The notes under the pieces are model-generated. The model made no database searches. It was not told the origin of the DNA and saw only the letters and a list, made by a program, of their open reading frames with translations. The position numbers and the translations under genes were made by a program. From the NCBI GenBank assembly GCA_024998645.1, contig JACOEJ010000003.1, positions 1 to 51,443 on the forward strand: 51,443 nucleotides of DNA, in the 5' to 3' direction. Below, piece by piece: positions 42,419 to 50,582 of this stretch; positions within the stretch are counted from its first letter, which is position 1; the number at the start of each line of letters is the position of its first letter. Origin of the DNA: Nitrospira sp. (GTDB taxonomy: Bacteria; Nitrospirota; Nitrospiria; Nitrospirales; Nitrospiraceae).

Positions 42419-43663
42419 CTACCGGTCGCATTCGCCCATGACGATATCGTACGTGCCGAACAGCGTAATGGCGTCGGCGATCATATACCCGCGTGACATA
42501 TAATCAAATGCGCCCATATGGATGAAAGAAGGGGCGCGGATTTTCAGGCGATAGGGTTTTCCTCCGCCCGTACTGACAATGTGGAATCCCAGTTCACCCT
42601 TGTGCGCCTCCGTTCCGCAGTAGATTTCTCCCGGAGGTGCGTTGAAACCCTGCGAGAAGAGTTTGAACTGTTGGATCATGGCTTCGAGATTCGTGAAGAC
42701 CCGTTCTTTCGGCGGCAGGGTCACGCTCGGGACGTCCGCCATGATTGGACCTTCCTGCATCTGTTCGAGACATTGCCGGATGATCTTCACGCTCTCGTAG
42801 AGTTCCATGACCCGGATCCAGTAGCGATCGTAGGTGTCGCCGTTCTTCCCCACGGGAACACTGAACTCGCATTTGGGATAGGCCGAATAAGGCTCGTATT
42901 TGCGCAAATCGTAATCAACTCCTGATCCCCGCAATGTCGGGCCGCTGAGGCCGAAGCTGACGGCATCTTCCGCTGAGATGACAGCAACCCCTTTGGTGCG
43001 TGCAACCCAGATACGGTTTGTTTCCAGGAAGACGATGTATTCATCGATCTTGGGCGGAAAATAGTCGAGAAATTTCTTGAGCTTGTCGAGCAAGGACGGT
43101 GTGAAATCGCGTTCGACCCCACCGATCCGGTACCAGCTAGTGGTCAATCTGGCGCCGCAGAGCTCATCGAACCAGTCCAGCAGGATTTCCCGGTCGCGGA
43201 AACAGTAGAAGAAGACGGTCATGGCGCCGATGTCGAGCGCCTGGGTTCCCAGCCAGAACTGATGGCCGATGATGCGCTGAACTTCCGCGACGATGGTACG
43301 GAGGTATTCGGCCCGATCGGGGACCTGGAGATTCAGGAGTTTCTCGACGGCGCGGCAATAAGCGAAGTTGTTGTACATCGCACAGACATAATCGAGCCGG
43401 TCCGTATGGGGAATGAACTGATGATAGGTGCCGTCCTCGGCGAGCTTCTCTACCCCGCGGTGGAGAAAACCCAGGACCGGTGTCGATTTGACGAGCCGTT
43501 CTCCTTCTAATTCCAGGATCACTTTGAGGACACCATGGGTGCTCGGGTGCTGCGGCCCCATGTTGAGCAGCAGTTCCTCGGTCCGAAGCGTCGGGAGCGA
43601 CTCGCTCTCCGGATGTTCCGGGTCGACTTTATAGACCGTGGTTCTCTGGTCTTCAAATGCCAT
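42419..43663 (-). CDS. nuoD: Complex I subunit NuoD (49-kDa type)
   Basis: The product is 414 residues, the usual length, separate from NuoC. It shows NMGPQHPSTHGVLKVILELEGE near the N-terminus, HRGVEKLAE, RLTTSWYRIGGV and the quinone-site region, and ends with the standard DIVMGECDR. It binds quinone with NuoB at the interface to the membrane arm. Its stop lies 25 bases before nuoG. Confidence 0.97.
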   Translation of the reverse strand: MAFEDQRTTVYKVDPEHPESESLPTLRTEELLLNMGPQHPSTHGVLKVILELEGERLVKSTPVLGFLHRGVEKLAEDGTYHQFIPHTDRLDYVCAMYNNFAYCRAVEKLLNLQVPDRAEYLRTIVAEVQRIIGHQFWLGTQALDIGAMTVFFYCFRDREILLDWFDELCGARLTTSWYRIGGVERDFTPSLLDKLKKFLDYFPPKIDEYIVFLETNRIWVARTKGVAVISAEDAVSFGLSGPTLRGSGVDYDLRKYEPYSAYPKCEFSVPVGKNGDTYDRYWIRVMELYESVKIIRQCLEQMQEGPIMADVPSVTLPPKERVFTNLEAMIQQFKLFSQGFNAPPGEIYCGTEAHKGELGFHIVSTGGGKPYRLKIRAPSFIHMGAFDYMSRGYMIADAITLFGTYDIVMGECDR

Positions 43664-43678
43664 GGGCCAATCTCGTTC

Positions 43679-44176
43679 CTATCGCGGCACTTCGTCGAGA
43701 AAATCAAACGTGTCTCGCCAGCCTTTGCCGCGGAGCGGGAAATCCTTCCGCAGCGGATAGCCTTCGGTGTAATCGTCGGGCATGAGGATGCGGCGCAGGT
43801 CCGGATGATTGCGAAAGCGGATCCCCATCATGTCGTACACTTCGCGCTCCATGAAATCTGCGCCCTTCCAGATGTCGGTCAGAGAGTCGACGATGCAATC
43901 AGATTCCGGGACCCTGGTCTTGAGTCTGATACGCTGGCGTTTCCGGATCGCATAGAACTCCCAGACCACCTCGAAGCGTTCTTCGTCGTCAGGCCAGTCC
44001 ACGGAACTGACATGGACGATATAGTCAAAGTCCATTCCCGGGTCGTCATGCAGAAACTGAGCGACTTCGTGAACCTTTTCTCGTGTGACGGTCACAGAAA
44101 TGTCGCCGCGCCATTCAGTGGATGACAGAAAGCCAACGGGAAAGGTGTCTTGAATTCGTTGTGCCAGTTGATGCAT
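43679..44176 (-). CDS. nuoC: Complex I subunit NuoC (30-kDa type)
   Basis: The 165-residue product has the family signature EREVYDMMGIRFRNHPDLRRILMPDDYTEGYPLRKDFP at about 105-145. An N-terminal alpha/beta domain precedes it. It is a separate gene, not fused to nuoD. It lies 10 bases after nuoB and 15 before nuoD. Confidence 0.96.
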   Translation of the reverse strand: MHQLAQRIQDTFPVGFLSSTEWRGDISVTVTREKVHEVAQFLHDDPGMDFDYIVHVSSVDWPDDEERFEVVWEFYAIRKRQRIRLKTRVPESDCIVDSLTDIWKGADFMEREVYDMMGIRFRNHPDLRRILMPDDYTEGYPLRKDFPLRGKGWRDTFDFLDEVPR

Positions 44177-44186
44177 CGCGCCGTTC

Positions 44187-44714
44187 CTAGACCTTCACGA
44201 TGGGTTTGACCTGGTCGGGCTGTGTGACAAACACCCGCTTTTGCATAATGCGCTCTTGCAGTTTCAGGATGCCGTCGAACAGTGCCTCCGGTGTGGGAGG
44301 GCAACCCGGTACATAGATATCGACGGGGACGAACCGGTCGACACCTTGGACGACGCTATAGCTGTCATAGATATTGCCGGAGGTAGCGCAAGATCCCATT
44401 GCGATGACGTACTTAGGCTCCGGCATTTGATCGTAAATCTTTCGGATGACGGGGGCCATGCGTCGACAGACGGTTCCGGCGACAATCATCAAGTCGGACT
44501 GCCTGGGGGACGCACGAAAGACACCGGCTCCGTAACGATCCATGTCGTAGCGGGATGACACCGCGGCAATCATTTCGATTGCACAGCAGGCCAAGCCGAA
44601 GGTCATGGGCCAGAGCGAGCCTTTTCGTGCCCAGTTCACGGCCTTTTCGACCGTAGTGGTAATGACGTCAGGAGAGCCGTCCTTGTCTGGCCGCCCCAGT
44701 TGGATCAGTCCCAT
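44187..44714 (-). CDS. nuoB: Complex I subunit NuoB (cluster N2)
   Basis: This 175-residue subunit carries the terminal 4Fe-4S cluster. Ligands are the tandem pair C43/C44 in [11 protein letters not shown]109 in AMGSCATSG and C138 in [12 protein letters not shown]. Its start overlaps the nuoA stop by 10 bases, so translation is coupled. Confidence 0.97.
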   Translation of the reverse strand: MGLIQLGRPDKDGSPDVITTTVEKAVNWARKGSLWPMTFGLACCAIEMIAAVSSRYDMDRYGAGVFRASPRQSDLMIVAGTVCRRMAPVIRKIYDQMPEPKYVIAMGSCATSGNIYDSYSVVQGVDRFVPVDIYVPGCPPTPEALFDGILKLQERIMQKRVFVTQPDQVKPIVKV

Positions 44715-45088
44715 TCAAGTGCTCCCTTTCGCCAGGCGTACACATACGCGACCAGGAACAGCGCAATAAACACCATCATTTCAACCAGCCCAATGATCCC
44801 GAGCTTTTCGAACACAATGGCCCAGGGATAGAGAAAGATCACTTCAATGTCGAAGATTACGAACAACATCGCAAAGACGTAATACCGGACGGGAAACGGC
44901 ATGCGAGCGTCTGAAAATGGTTCAGATCCGCACTCATAGGTCGAGAGCTTTTCCGGTTCAGGGTATCTCGGTTGTACAAAATAACTGAGCACCAGTGTGA
45001 CGACCCCAAAGGCCAGGGCGATAAATATAAATAGAAGTATCGGGAAATACCTGGTGAGATACTCGAGCAGAAGATCAAAGCCGGTCAT
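44705..45088 (-). CDS. nuoA: Complex I subunit NuoA
   Basis: This is the first gene of the complex I operon, 127 residues with three helices. The conserved middle [40 protein letters not shown] is intact. ATG 45088 is chosen on homologous length; a second ATG three codons earlier is possible, and the open frame runs further upstream without family similarity. Confidence 0.95.
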   Translation of the reverse strand: MTGFDLLLEYLTRYFPILLFIFIALAFGVVTLVLSYFVQPRYPEPEKLSTYECGSEPFSDARMPFPVRYYVFAMLFVIFDIEVIFLYPWAIVFEKLGIIGLVEMMVFIALFLVAYVYAWRKGALEWD

Positions 45089-45328
45089 CGTTCCCATCTC
45101 GCAAGATGTTGAACTGGAAAGAAGAGTCGAGATCTTAGTTCTGCGGTCTGGGGGATAGCAAGCGGACAAAGGACCTACAAAAATGGACCCGAAAGCCCTA
45201 GACAGTCCTGCTATGAGCCGTTCATTGTGAAAAACGGAAACTTCCCGAATTTGAGGTTCCTCAGTGTGAGGTCCAAGCTCTAGGCATTGGGGTAATTGTT
45301 GCCTCAATCGCCTGTGGTAATGAGCTTG

Positions 45329-45571
45329 TTACGGCTTCTTTGAGTCGGGTGTGAGTCGAGGGGTGCGGACCGTCCGAAGTTGGGTCGGAGGAGTTCCTTG
45401 AGAGAGATCCCATTCTGCCTCCAGCGGGGAGAAGGCTTTGGCTTTCCGGCGTCGGTGTATTTGGGTTTCGATCCGTGGTTGTTTCGCGGGATCTGGATTA
45501 TACGGTGATTTGGGGGGCGTCATAACCTCTGATGTTAATTCTCTTGGAGGGAGAGTATTGATACGATTCAT
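45329..45571 (-). CDS. Doubtful 80-residue proline-rich frame upstream of nuoA
   Basis: The peptide is rich in proline, arginine and lysine (TPPKSPYNPDPAKQPR, HRRRKAKAF). It has no ribosome site at the first ATG and only a too-close GAGG before an internal one. No family is recognised. It may be a small cytoplasmic protein or simply a leader without coding function. Confidence 0.25.
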   Translation of the reverse strand: MNRINTLPPRELTSEVMTPPKSPYNPDPAKQPRIETQIHRRRKAKAFSPLEAEWDLSQGTPPTQLRTVRTPRLTPDSKKP

Positions 45572-45628
45572 CTACGATAGCATCTTGTAAAAAGCTCCGT
45601 CAAACTACCGTGCATTCAGGAGAAATTC

Positions 45629-45656
45629 TTGACAATACCCTATTATTTGCTATGGT
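45629..45656 (+). promoter_or_regulatory. Sigma-70 promoter of the OmpA-family gene
   Basis: TTGACA (45629-45634), a 16-base spacer and TATGGT (45651-45656) precede the ATG at 45695, with AAGGA as ribosome site. The leader would be about 30 bases. This placement also rules out the earlier in-frame start at 45629. Confidence 0.7.
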
Positions 45657-45694
45657 TTGCGAGGATCCACTCGCCTCAACCAAGGACAACATTT

Positions 45695-47266
45695 ATGAAA
45701 ACGACTACTTCTCTTTTCTTGGCCCTGGCATTGTGTGTGGTCACGGCGCCGGCTGGAGCCCAGCCGGTTGATACGAGCACCATACGATTTGGAGAAGGAG
45801 CCTTGGCATTTGCTGAGGGGGCGATTCAAAAAACGACGCCTCGTGACGGCATCGTGAACCTCATCACCGGTGACAATCAGTCGACCGGCGATCGAATGAT
45901 TTTGGGGCAACATGATGCGTTGTATCTCAAGCTCAATAATCCGCATGACGTCGTGCCGGGGGATCTCTACACCGTCTATCGTCGAGTGCGGAAGGTTTTT
46001 CACCCGGCCACCGGCGAATATTTTGGGTTTGTCGTAATCCGGCTGGCGGTGGTGCAAGTCACGCAAGCGGATCATGCCTTAACGACGGTTGAGGTTGTTC
46101 GGAGTTATGGGGCCATTGCACCCGGCGATCCCGTGATGCGCTTTGTACCGCCGGCTTCTTCAGATGAGTCCAGTCAAGTGAGAGATGTGGCCGAACTTCG
46201 GGGAATGATCGTTGAACTCCAGGCCGATAAGCCCATGACGCTTGTATCGCAGTTCGATGTTGTCTATCTCGATCGTGGAACGGGAGATGGCCTCAGGAAC
46301 GGAGACCTTCTGGAGTTGCATCGCCACAGCCAGGGACTCCCGCCGCGGAAAATCGGACAATTGAAAGTGATCGCGACGGAGGATCGGACGGCGACAGCCA
46401 TGATCCAGGGCGCCACGACCAGAGTCATGAAGGGAGATCGATTCAAGCTGGTAGGGCATTCTGCGCCGGCGGCTTTACCTGTCGAGACCCCTGTTCAGCC
46501 GCTGTCTCAGCCCAAGTCTCTCCAGATGGAGAAGACGGCGGCAGCGGTTCCTCCGGATCTCGTTGCGAGGAAGCTGAAGGTGCAAGATGCCGCGGGAGAG
46601 AGCCGGTTGAATCTTGGCGAAATCACGAATTTTCTCCGGTACGATTCAGGAGAAGCTTCAATCCGGCCGGAAGGATACAAAGTCCTGGATCAATTGATCG
46701 AGTATTTGCGTACCAGTGGGGATGCGCGAATGATCCGGGTCGAGGGTCATGCGGACAATGTCGAGATAGGTCCGACTCTGAAGTCGCGGTATCCGAGCAA
46801 TTGGGAGTTGTCCAAGGCCCGCGCGAGCGGTGTCCTTCGCTATCTCGTCGAAAAAGGCGGATTGGATTCGGCTCGCCTGGCGTCCGTCGGGTATGGTGAT
46901 GGACGTCCGGTCGCGACGAACGCAACTGAAGAGGGCCGGACCAGTAATCGGCGTGTGGAAGTCCTGCTCTATGCCCCCGCCTCAACTGAGGCCAATCCTC
47001 CACAGCCGGCGATGCCAAAGACAGCAGACAAGCCGGATAGTGATCCTACCAGCCTCAGCGCTAAGGGCACTCACGATTCCTCATCCGTTCCTGTTGCATC
47101 GGATGCCGTTAGAGGCCCCTCTGACTCTACGGCAATCGGACAGGATTCTTTACCGGCGAACCACGGGCCTGGGACGCTCAGCCTTCCTGCCTCTCCAGGA
47201 TCGGCGGGACTTCCAGATCAGGCCGCGCAAGATCCGGCTGCACCCCCTGGTCGGCCCCTAGAGTAA
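45695..47266 (+). CDS. Exported OmpA-family protein with C-terminal low-complexity tail
   Basis: The 523-residue product has a signal peptide (about 1-22, ending GAQPVD). Two related beta-rich modules follow (about 50-155 and 175-265, each with a GDLYxVYR/GDLLELHR-like strand and a closing GDxxxRFVP/GDRFKLVG turn), resembling FlgT/LysM-associated domains. The OmpA/MotB peptidoglycan-binding domain lies at about 310-430: EGHADNVEIG, NWELSKARASGVLRYLVEKGGL, GYGDGRPVATN and GRTSNRRVEVLL. The last 90 residues are Ser/Pro/Ala-rich and probably disordered. It is likely a periplasmic anchor between outer membrane and cell wall. Confidence 0.88.
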   Translation: MKTTTSLFLALALCVVTAPAGAQPVDTSTIRFGEGALAFAEGAIQKTTPRDGIVNLITGDNQSTGDRMILGQHDALYLKLNNPHDVVPGDLYTVYRRVRKVFHPATGEYFGFVVIRLAVVQVTQADHALTTVEVVRSYGAIAPGDPVMRFVPPASSDESSQVRDVAELRGMIVELQADKPMTLVSQFDVVYLDRGTGDGLRNGDLLELHRHSQGLPPRKIGQLKVIATEDRTATAMIQGATTRVMKGDRFKLVGHSAPAALPVETPVQPLSQPKSLQMEKTAAAVPPDLVARKLKVQDAAGESRLNLGEITNFLRYDSGEASIRPEGYKVLDQLIEYLRTSGDARMIRVEGHADNVEIGPTLKSRYPSNWELSKARASGVLRYLVEKGGLDSARLASVGYGDGRPVATNATEEGRTSNRRVEVLLYAPASTEANPPQPAMPKTADKPDSDPTSLSAKGTHDSSSVPVASDAVRGPSDSTAIGQDSLPANHGPGTLSLPASPGSAGLPDQAAQDPAAPPGRPLE

Positions 47267-47275
47267 GTTTCTTAT

Positions 47276-47316
47276 TTCAATGGGCGGGCGCATGTCTCAT
47301 GCGCCCGCCCATTGAA
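47276..47316 (+). terminator. Perfect 19-bp hairpin after the OmpA-family gene
   Basis: The arms TTCAATGGGCGGGCGCATG (47276-47294) and its exact reverse complement (47298-47316) enclose the loop TCT. This is a very stable stem 10 bases after the stop codon. No T-run follows, only CAGTTCTTCGG, so it may be a non-canonical terminator or a transcript-end protector. It separates the gene from priA. Confidence 0.6.
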
Positions 47317-47393
47317 CAGTTCTTCGGCGATCATTCTCCCTTCCCCTCATTCCCTTCATTGTTCTGGCTTTCGGCGCGCTGCTAGAATGCGTC

Positions 47394-49703
47394 ATGCCTG
47401 CCGATTCTAGTCACGATATCAATCGTCCGAATGTGCCAATGTTTGCCGACGTGATTGTCCCGCGGCATCTGGCGAAGACCTTCACCTACCTGGTTCCGCC
47501 GTTGCTTGTGAGCCGGGTTGGAGTGGGCCAGCGGGTTGTCGTGCCATTTGGGCGAACAACGTTGGAGGGGGCCGTTATAGGACTGACTCGCGATTTGCCC
47601 AGCGGGGTGAATGTATCCCAACTCAAAGCCATTGCTTCGGTGTCAGATGGCGACGGTCTGTCTGGGTTCCCTCCCGGGATGTTCGAGCTTTCGCGGCAAG
47701 TGGCCGAAGAATATATCGCTCCCTGGGGGCAGTGTTTGCGATTGGTCGCCCCACCTGTCTCCAAGGCTGCCCAACCGAAGTACTGCTACGTGGCTACAGA
47801 ACAAGGTCGTTTGGCTTTGGCTCAAGGCAGTTGTCCGGAAGTTCACCTCCCGCTTCTCAAACGCATCGCTCGCAGGAAGAGCGGTCTCTCCGCTTCGACC
47901 ATTCAGATGTCTCGTCGTAGCTCTGACCGTCAAGCCCTCACGTTTCTCGAAGCCCAGCAATGGATTATCAGGAGTGAAGCAGCGGTCTCCAAGCGACCCT
48001 CTCGTGCCCGCGCGGATACGCACGAGAGTGAGCTCCCCAGCAGTGAAGTGTTTTCCTGCCTTAGTCAGGATTCTGACGTGGTCCGACGGATCCAGGCACT
48101 TTTACAGACGGCACAGGCAACAAGGATTCTGATCGACGGGGTGTTGGACTATCGAGTCGGTCTCATGGCGCGAGCGGCCCAACTTGCTGTGGATCAAGGA
48201 CGGTCTGCTCTCATTATTATCGGCGAAGTCGTTCGAGCTCAGTGGCTGGCACGTGTACTTCGGGAAATCACGAACTTCCCTGTAGCGCTGCATCCGCACA
48301 GTGCCTTTGGAGCCGATGTGGCATCGGATAGGAGGGGGGGGCCGCAGATTGTCGTTGGCACCCGCTCCGCTATCTTTTGTCCCCTTCGATCGATCGGATT
48401 GATCTGGGTTGATGGGGAAGAGGACAGCGCCCTGAAAGAGCCGCAAGAGCCGCACTATCATGCACGAGAGGTGGCATGGATGCGGGCGCAGCACGAGTCT
48501 GCACTGTTGGTGTATGGATCTGCGCATCCGTCTCTGGAAGTGCGGAGCGTGGGCGGGATCGAACGGGTGGCTCAACATAGAGGGCCAGAGAGCGTTCCAC
48601 ACATCGAACTGGTAGATATGAACTGGGAGTTCGGCGGAGTGCCATTCAGCGCGACACTCACGGCCGCTCTGCGAGCCACGGTGGGGCAACAAGATCGCGC
48701 GATTCTGTTTCTCAACCGCCGGGGATATGCCGGGGCTCTCGTCTGTCGCGATTGCGGATGGGTGCCGCGCTGTCCCTCGTGTGCCGTTGCCTTCGTGTAC
48801 TACCGGGAGTCCGCACGCCTGGTCTGTCGCTATTGTGGGCGTAGAGAGTCGCTGCCCGAAATCTGTGGCGCCTGTGGAGCGTCACGCTTAAGCCCGATTG
48901 GGGAAGGAACGGAACGAATCGAGCAGGAAGTTCGCCGGCTCTTTCCCGGGGCACGGATTCTCCGAATTGATCGCGACACGACTCGTGGGGTGGTGTCCAC
49001 GCGTCGGCTGTGGCAGCAAGTCCATGCCCGTACCTGGGACATCCTGATCGGGACGCAGGCATTGTTTCAAAGGGAGCCTATTCTGCCGGTCGGTCTCGTT
49101 GGAATTGTCCATGCCGATTCCGGTCTGCATCTCCCGGATTTTCGAGCGGCTGAACGGACCCACCAGTTGTTGGTTGATGCGGTGAATCTGGCGAGGCCGG
49201 CTCCCTCGGGCGGGCGTGTCATCTTGCAAACCTCGTTGCCGATGCATCACGTCATGCAAGCGGTGGCCGCCCACGATCCAGCGAGATTTTACGATGAGGA
49301 GATTCAGGCGCGTCGCTTGTTGGGGTACCCGCCGGTTCAGCATCTCATCTATCTGACGGTGTCAGGGAAAGACCGGCGGCTGACCGAGTTGGCGGCGCAG
49401 CGATGGGTGTGTGAATTACACAAGATTCTATCTGTTCGTCTACCTGCGGCACCATCTGGATTGGCATCGTCACAGCAGAGTCTATCGGCTGATCCACAGA
49501 GCCAGGGGATCGTCGTTCTTGGACCGGTGGCGGCGACAGGGGTGGGTTCCAGAGGGACATTGGGGTGGCACATCATGGTGAAAGGTGGAGATCGCACGGC
49601 GATGCGTGACGGAGTCCGCCGATCGCTCGAGACGATGGAGCGAGCGTATCCGAGTCGGACCTTCAAGTTTAGTGTAGATGTCGATCCGGTTGATATGGGG
49701 TAG
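47394..49703 (+). CDS. priA: PriA-like primosomal protein with helicase motifs lost
   Basis: The 769-residue product has PriA order: a 3'-end-binding N-terminal domain (ADVIVPRHLAKTFTYLVPP), a RecA-like domain, an eight-cysteine zinc module (CRDCG...CPSC...CRYCG...CGAC) and a C-terminal domain (GYPPVQHLIYLTVSG). Walker A is gone: GVTGSGKT is replaced by GVLDYRVG (249-256). The DEEH box reads DGEED (340-344). GTQM..KG.DF is GTQALFQREPI, and the GRAGR arginine-finger motif is absent. It should bind forks and primosome partners but not unwind DNA, as known for actinobacterial PriA. Confidence 0.92.
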   Translation: MPADSSHDINRPNVPMFADVIVPRHLAKTFTYLVPPLLVSRVGVGQRVVVPFGRTTLEGAVIGLTRDLPSGVNVSQLKAIASVSDGDGLSGFPPGMFELSRQVAEEYIAPWGQCLRLVAPPVSKAAQPKYCYVATEQGRLALAQGSCPEVHLPLLKRIARRKSGLSASTIQMSRRSSDRQALTFLEAQQWIIRSEAAVSKRPSRARADTHESELPSSEVFSCLSQDSDVVRRIQALLQTAQATRILIDGVLDYRVGLMARAAQLAVDQGRSALIIIGEVVRAQWLARVLREITNFPVALHPHSAFGADVASDRRGGPQIVVGTRSAIFCPLRSIGLIWVDGEEDSALKEPQEPHYHAREVAWMRAQHESALLVYGSAHPSLEVRSVGGIERVAQHRGPESVPHIELVDMNWEFGGVPFSATLTAALRATVGQQDRAILFLNRRGYAGALVCRDCGWVPRCPSCAVAFVYYRESARLVCRYCGRRESLPEICGACGASRLSPIGEGTERIEQEVRRLFPGARILRIDRDTTRGVVSTRRLWQQVHARTWDILIGTQALFQREPILPVGLVGIVHADSGLHLPDFRAAERTHQLLVDAVNLARPAPSGGRVILQTSLPMHHVMQAVAAHDPARFYDEEIQARRLLGYPPVQHLIYLTVSGKDRRLTELAAQRWVCELHKILSVRLPAAPSGLASSQQSLSADPQSQGIVVLGPVAATGVGSRGTLGWHIMVKGGDRTAMRDGVRRSLETMERAYPSRTFKFSVDVDPVDMG

Positions 49704-49707
49704 GAGG

Positions 49708-50145
49708 CTATCGCTTTTTCTGGCGTGAAGGCCGTTTGGGGTGTTCCGGTGTAGAGGGGGTGGTTGGGGGTGCCGGTGTTCCTGGCTTGCGTTTGAACAG
49801 GCCGTAGGAAAATGACATCCAAAAGACCGATGAGAAGAGACCCAGGACCACCGCGGAGAGGATAGTACCCATCTCTTCATCGGAGGGTCCTGCTGCAGCT
49901 GATTTGAGCTGTACCATCAGTTGCAGCGGCCACGCAAAACTCTCCAGCCCGAGCAACAGTGTCGACCAGGCCCAAATCTCCGTGATGGTGCGGCACTTCC
50001 AATATAAAAACGATCCGACCAGTGCGACCCACAGGGCGACCATCCCGGGCACCAGCGTGCCCCAGAGCAGCCAAAATCCTATGGCCACGACGAGTGTGCC
50101 GAGGCCGATATTCAGCAACATGATTCTGTGAGGGGCTGGAGGCAT
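49708..50145 (-). CDS. Small membrane protein with basic, proline-rich tail
   Basis: ATG 50145 gives 145 residues; the open frame begins at a TTG further upstream. Four hydrophobic segments are visible: NIGLGTLVVAIGFWLLWG, a second directly after it, a third around LLLGLESFAWPLQL, and a fourth, VVLGLFSSVFWMSFSYG. The tail (PPTTPSTPEHPKRPSRQKKR) is cytoplasmic-type. The stop lies 5 bases from the convergent priA stop. No family is recognised. Confidence 0.7.
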   Translation of the reverse strand: MPPAPHRIMLLNIGLGTLVVAIGFWLLWGTLVPGMVALWVALVGSFLYWKCRTITEIWAWSTLLLGLESFAWPLQLMVQLKSAAAGPSDEEMGTILSAVVLGLFSSVFWMSFSYGLFKRKPGTPAPPTTPSTPEHPKRPSRQKKR

Positions 50146-50210
50146 GAAGGCGGCAGTGTGCCGGGCAGGATGCTGTGATGTCAATGTGAAGCAAGGGATG
50201 TGGGTGTGAG

Positions 50211-50582
50211 CTAGTGACTGAGTTCTGAATGGGCCGCATCCAGAAGCGTCTGCATATCGAACGGTTTCTGAAGGGTTCGTCGGGCTCCCAGCATTTTGGC
50301 GACATCGAGGAAATTCAAGATGCCGATCATGTCACTGCCACCGGTAATGGCAATCACGCGCGAGGCCGGGAACTCACGGCGCAGTGTCATGATGCTTTCG
50401 AGCCCGTCTTGATCGGGCATCAGAATGTCCATGATCACGAGATCCGCAGGCTTGGTTCGGTACCGCTCCAGACCCTGCTTCCCGTTGCTGGCTTCCTGTA
50501 CATCGTACCCCGCCTGCTCCAGGGTCTCTCGGATCAGCTGGCGGATTTGATCTTCGTCGTCAACGACTAGGACTGATGGCAT
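50211..50582 (-). CDS. CheY-like single-domain response regulator
   Basis: The 123-residue receiver has no output domain. ATG 50582 (MPSVLVVDDEDQIRQ) is chosen over a longer frame. The acidic pair D9/D10, phospho-aspartate in LVIMDILMPDQDG, VIAITGG and the lysine in TLQKPFD are present. It overlaps the end of the hybrid kinase by 23 bases, so the two are coupled partners. Confidence 0.93.
   Translation of the reverse strand: MPSVLVVDDEDQIRQLIRETLEQAGYDVQEASNGKQGLERYRTKPADLVIMDILMPDQDGLESIMTLRREFPASRVIAITGGSDMIGILNFLDVAKMLGARRTLQKPFDMQTLLDAAHSELSH

Larger units (their letters stand above)
45089..45694. other. 606-base divergent region between nuoA and the OmpA-family gene
   Basis: It holds the plus-strand promoter at 45629 and a doubtful 80-codon minus-strand frame (45329-45571). 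A possible minus-strand TATAAT (45497-45502) follows a poor -35 (TTATGA, 45520-45525) at 17 bases and could drive nuo, with a leader of about 400 bases. The 240 bases just before nuoA show no clear promoter, only a direct repeat of ACCTCA/AACCTCA type near 45263-45282. Confidence 0.45.

Noticed and set aside
40954..42441. Long open frame (495 codons) antisense to nuoG
   Set aside because: It mirrors a fully conserved NuoG on the other strand. GC-rich codon use leaves such antisense frames open, and its translation has no recognisable domain.
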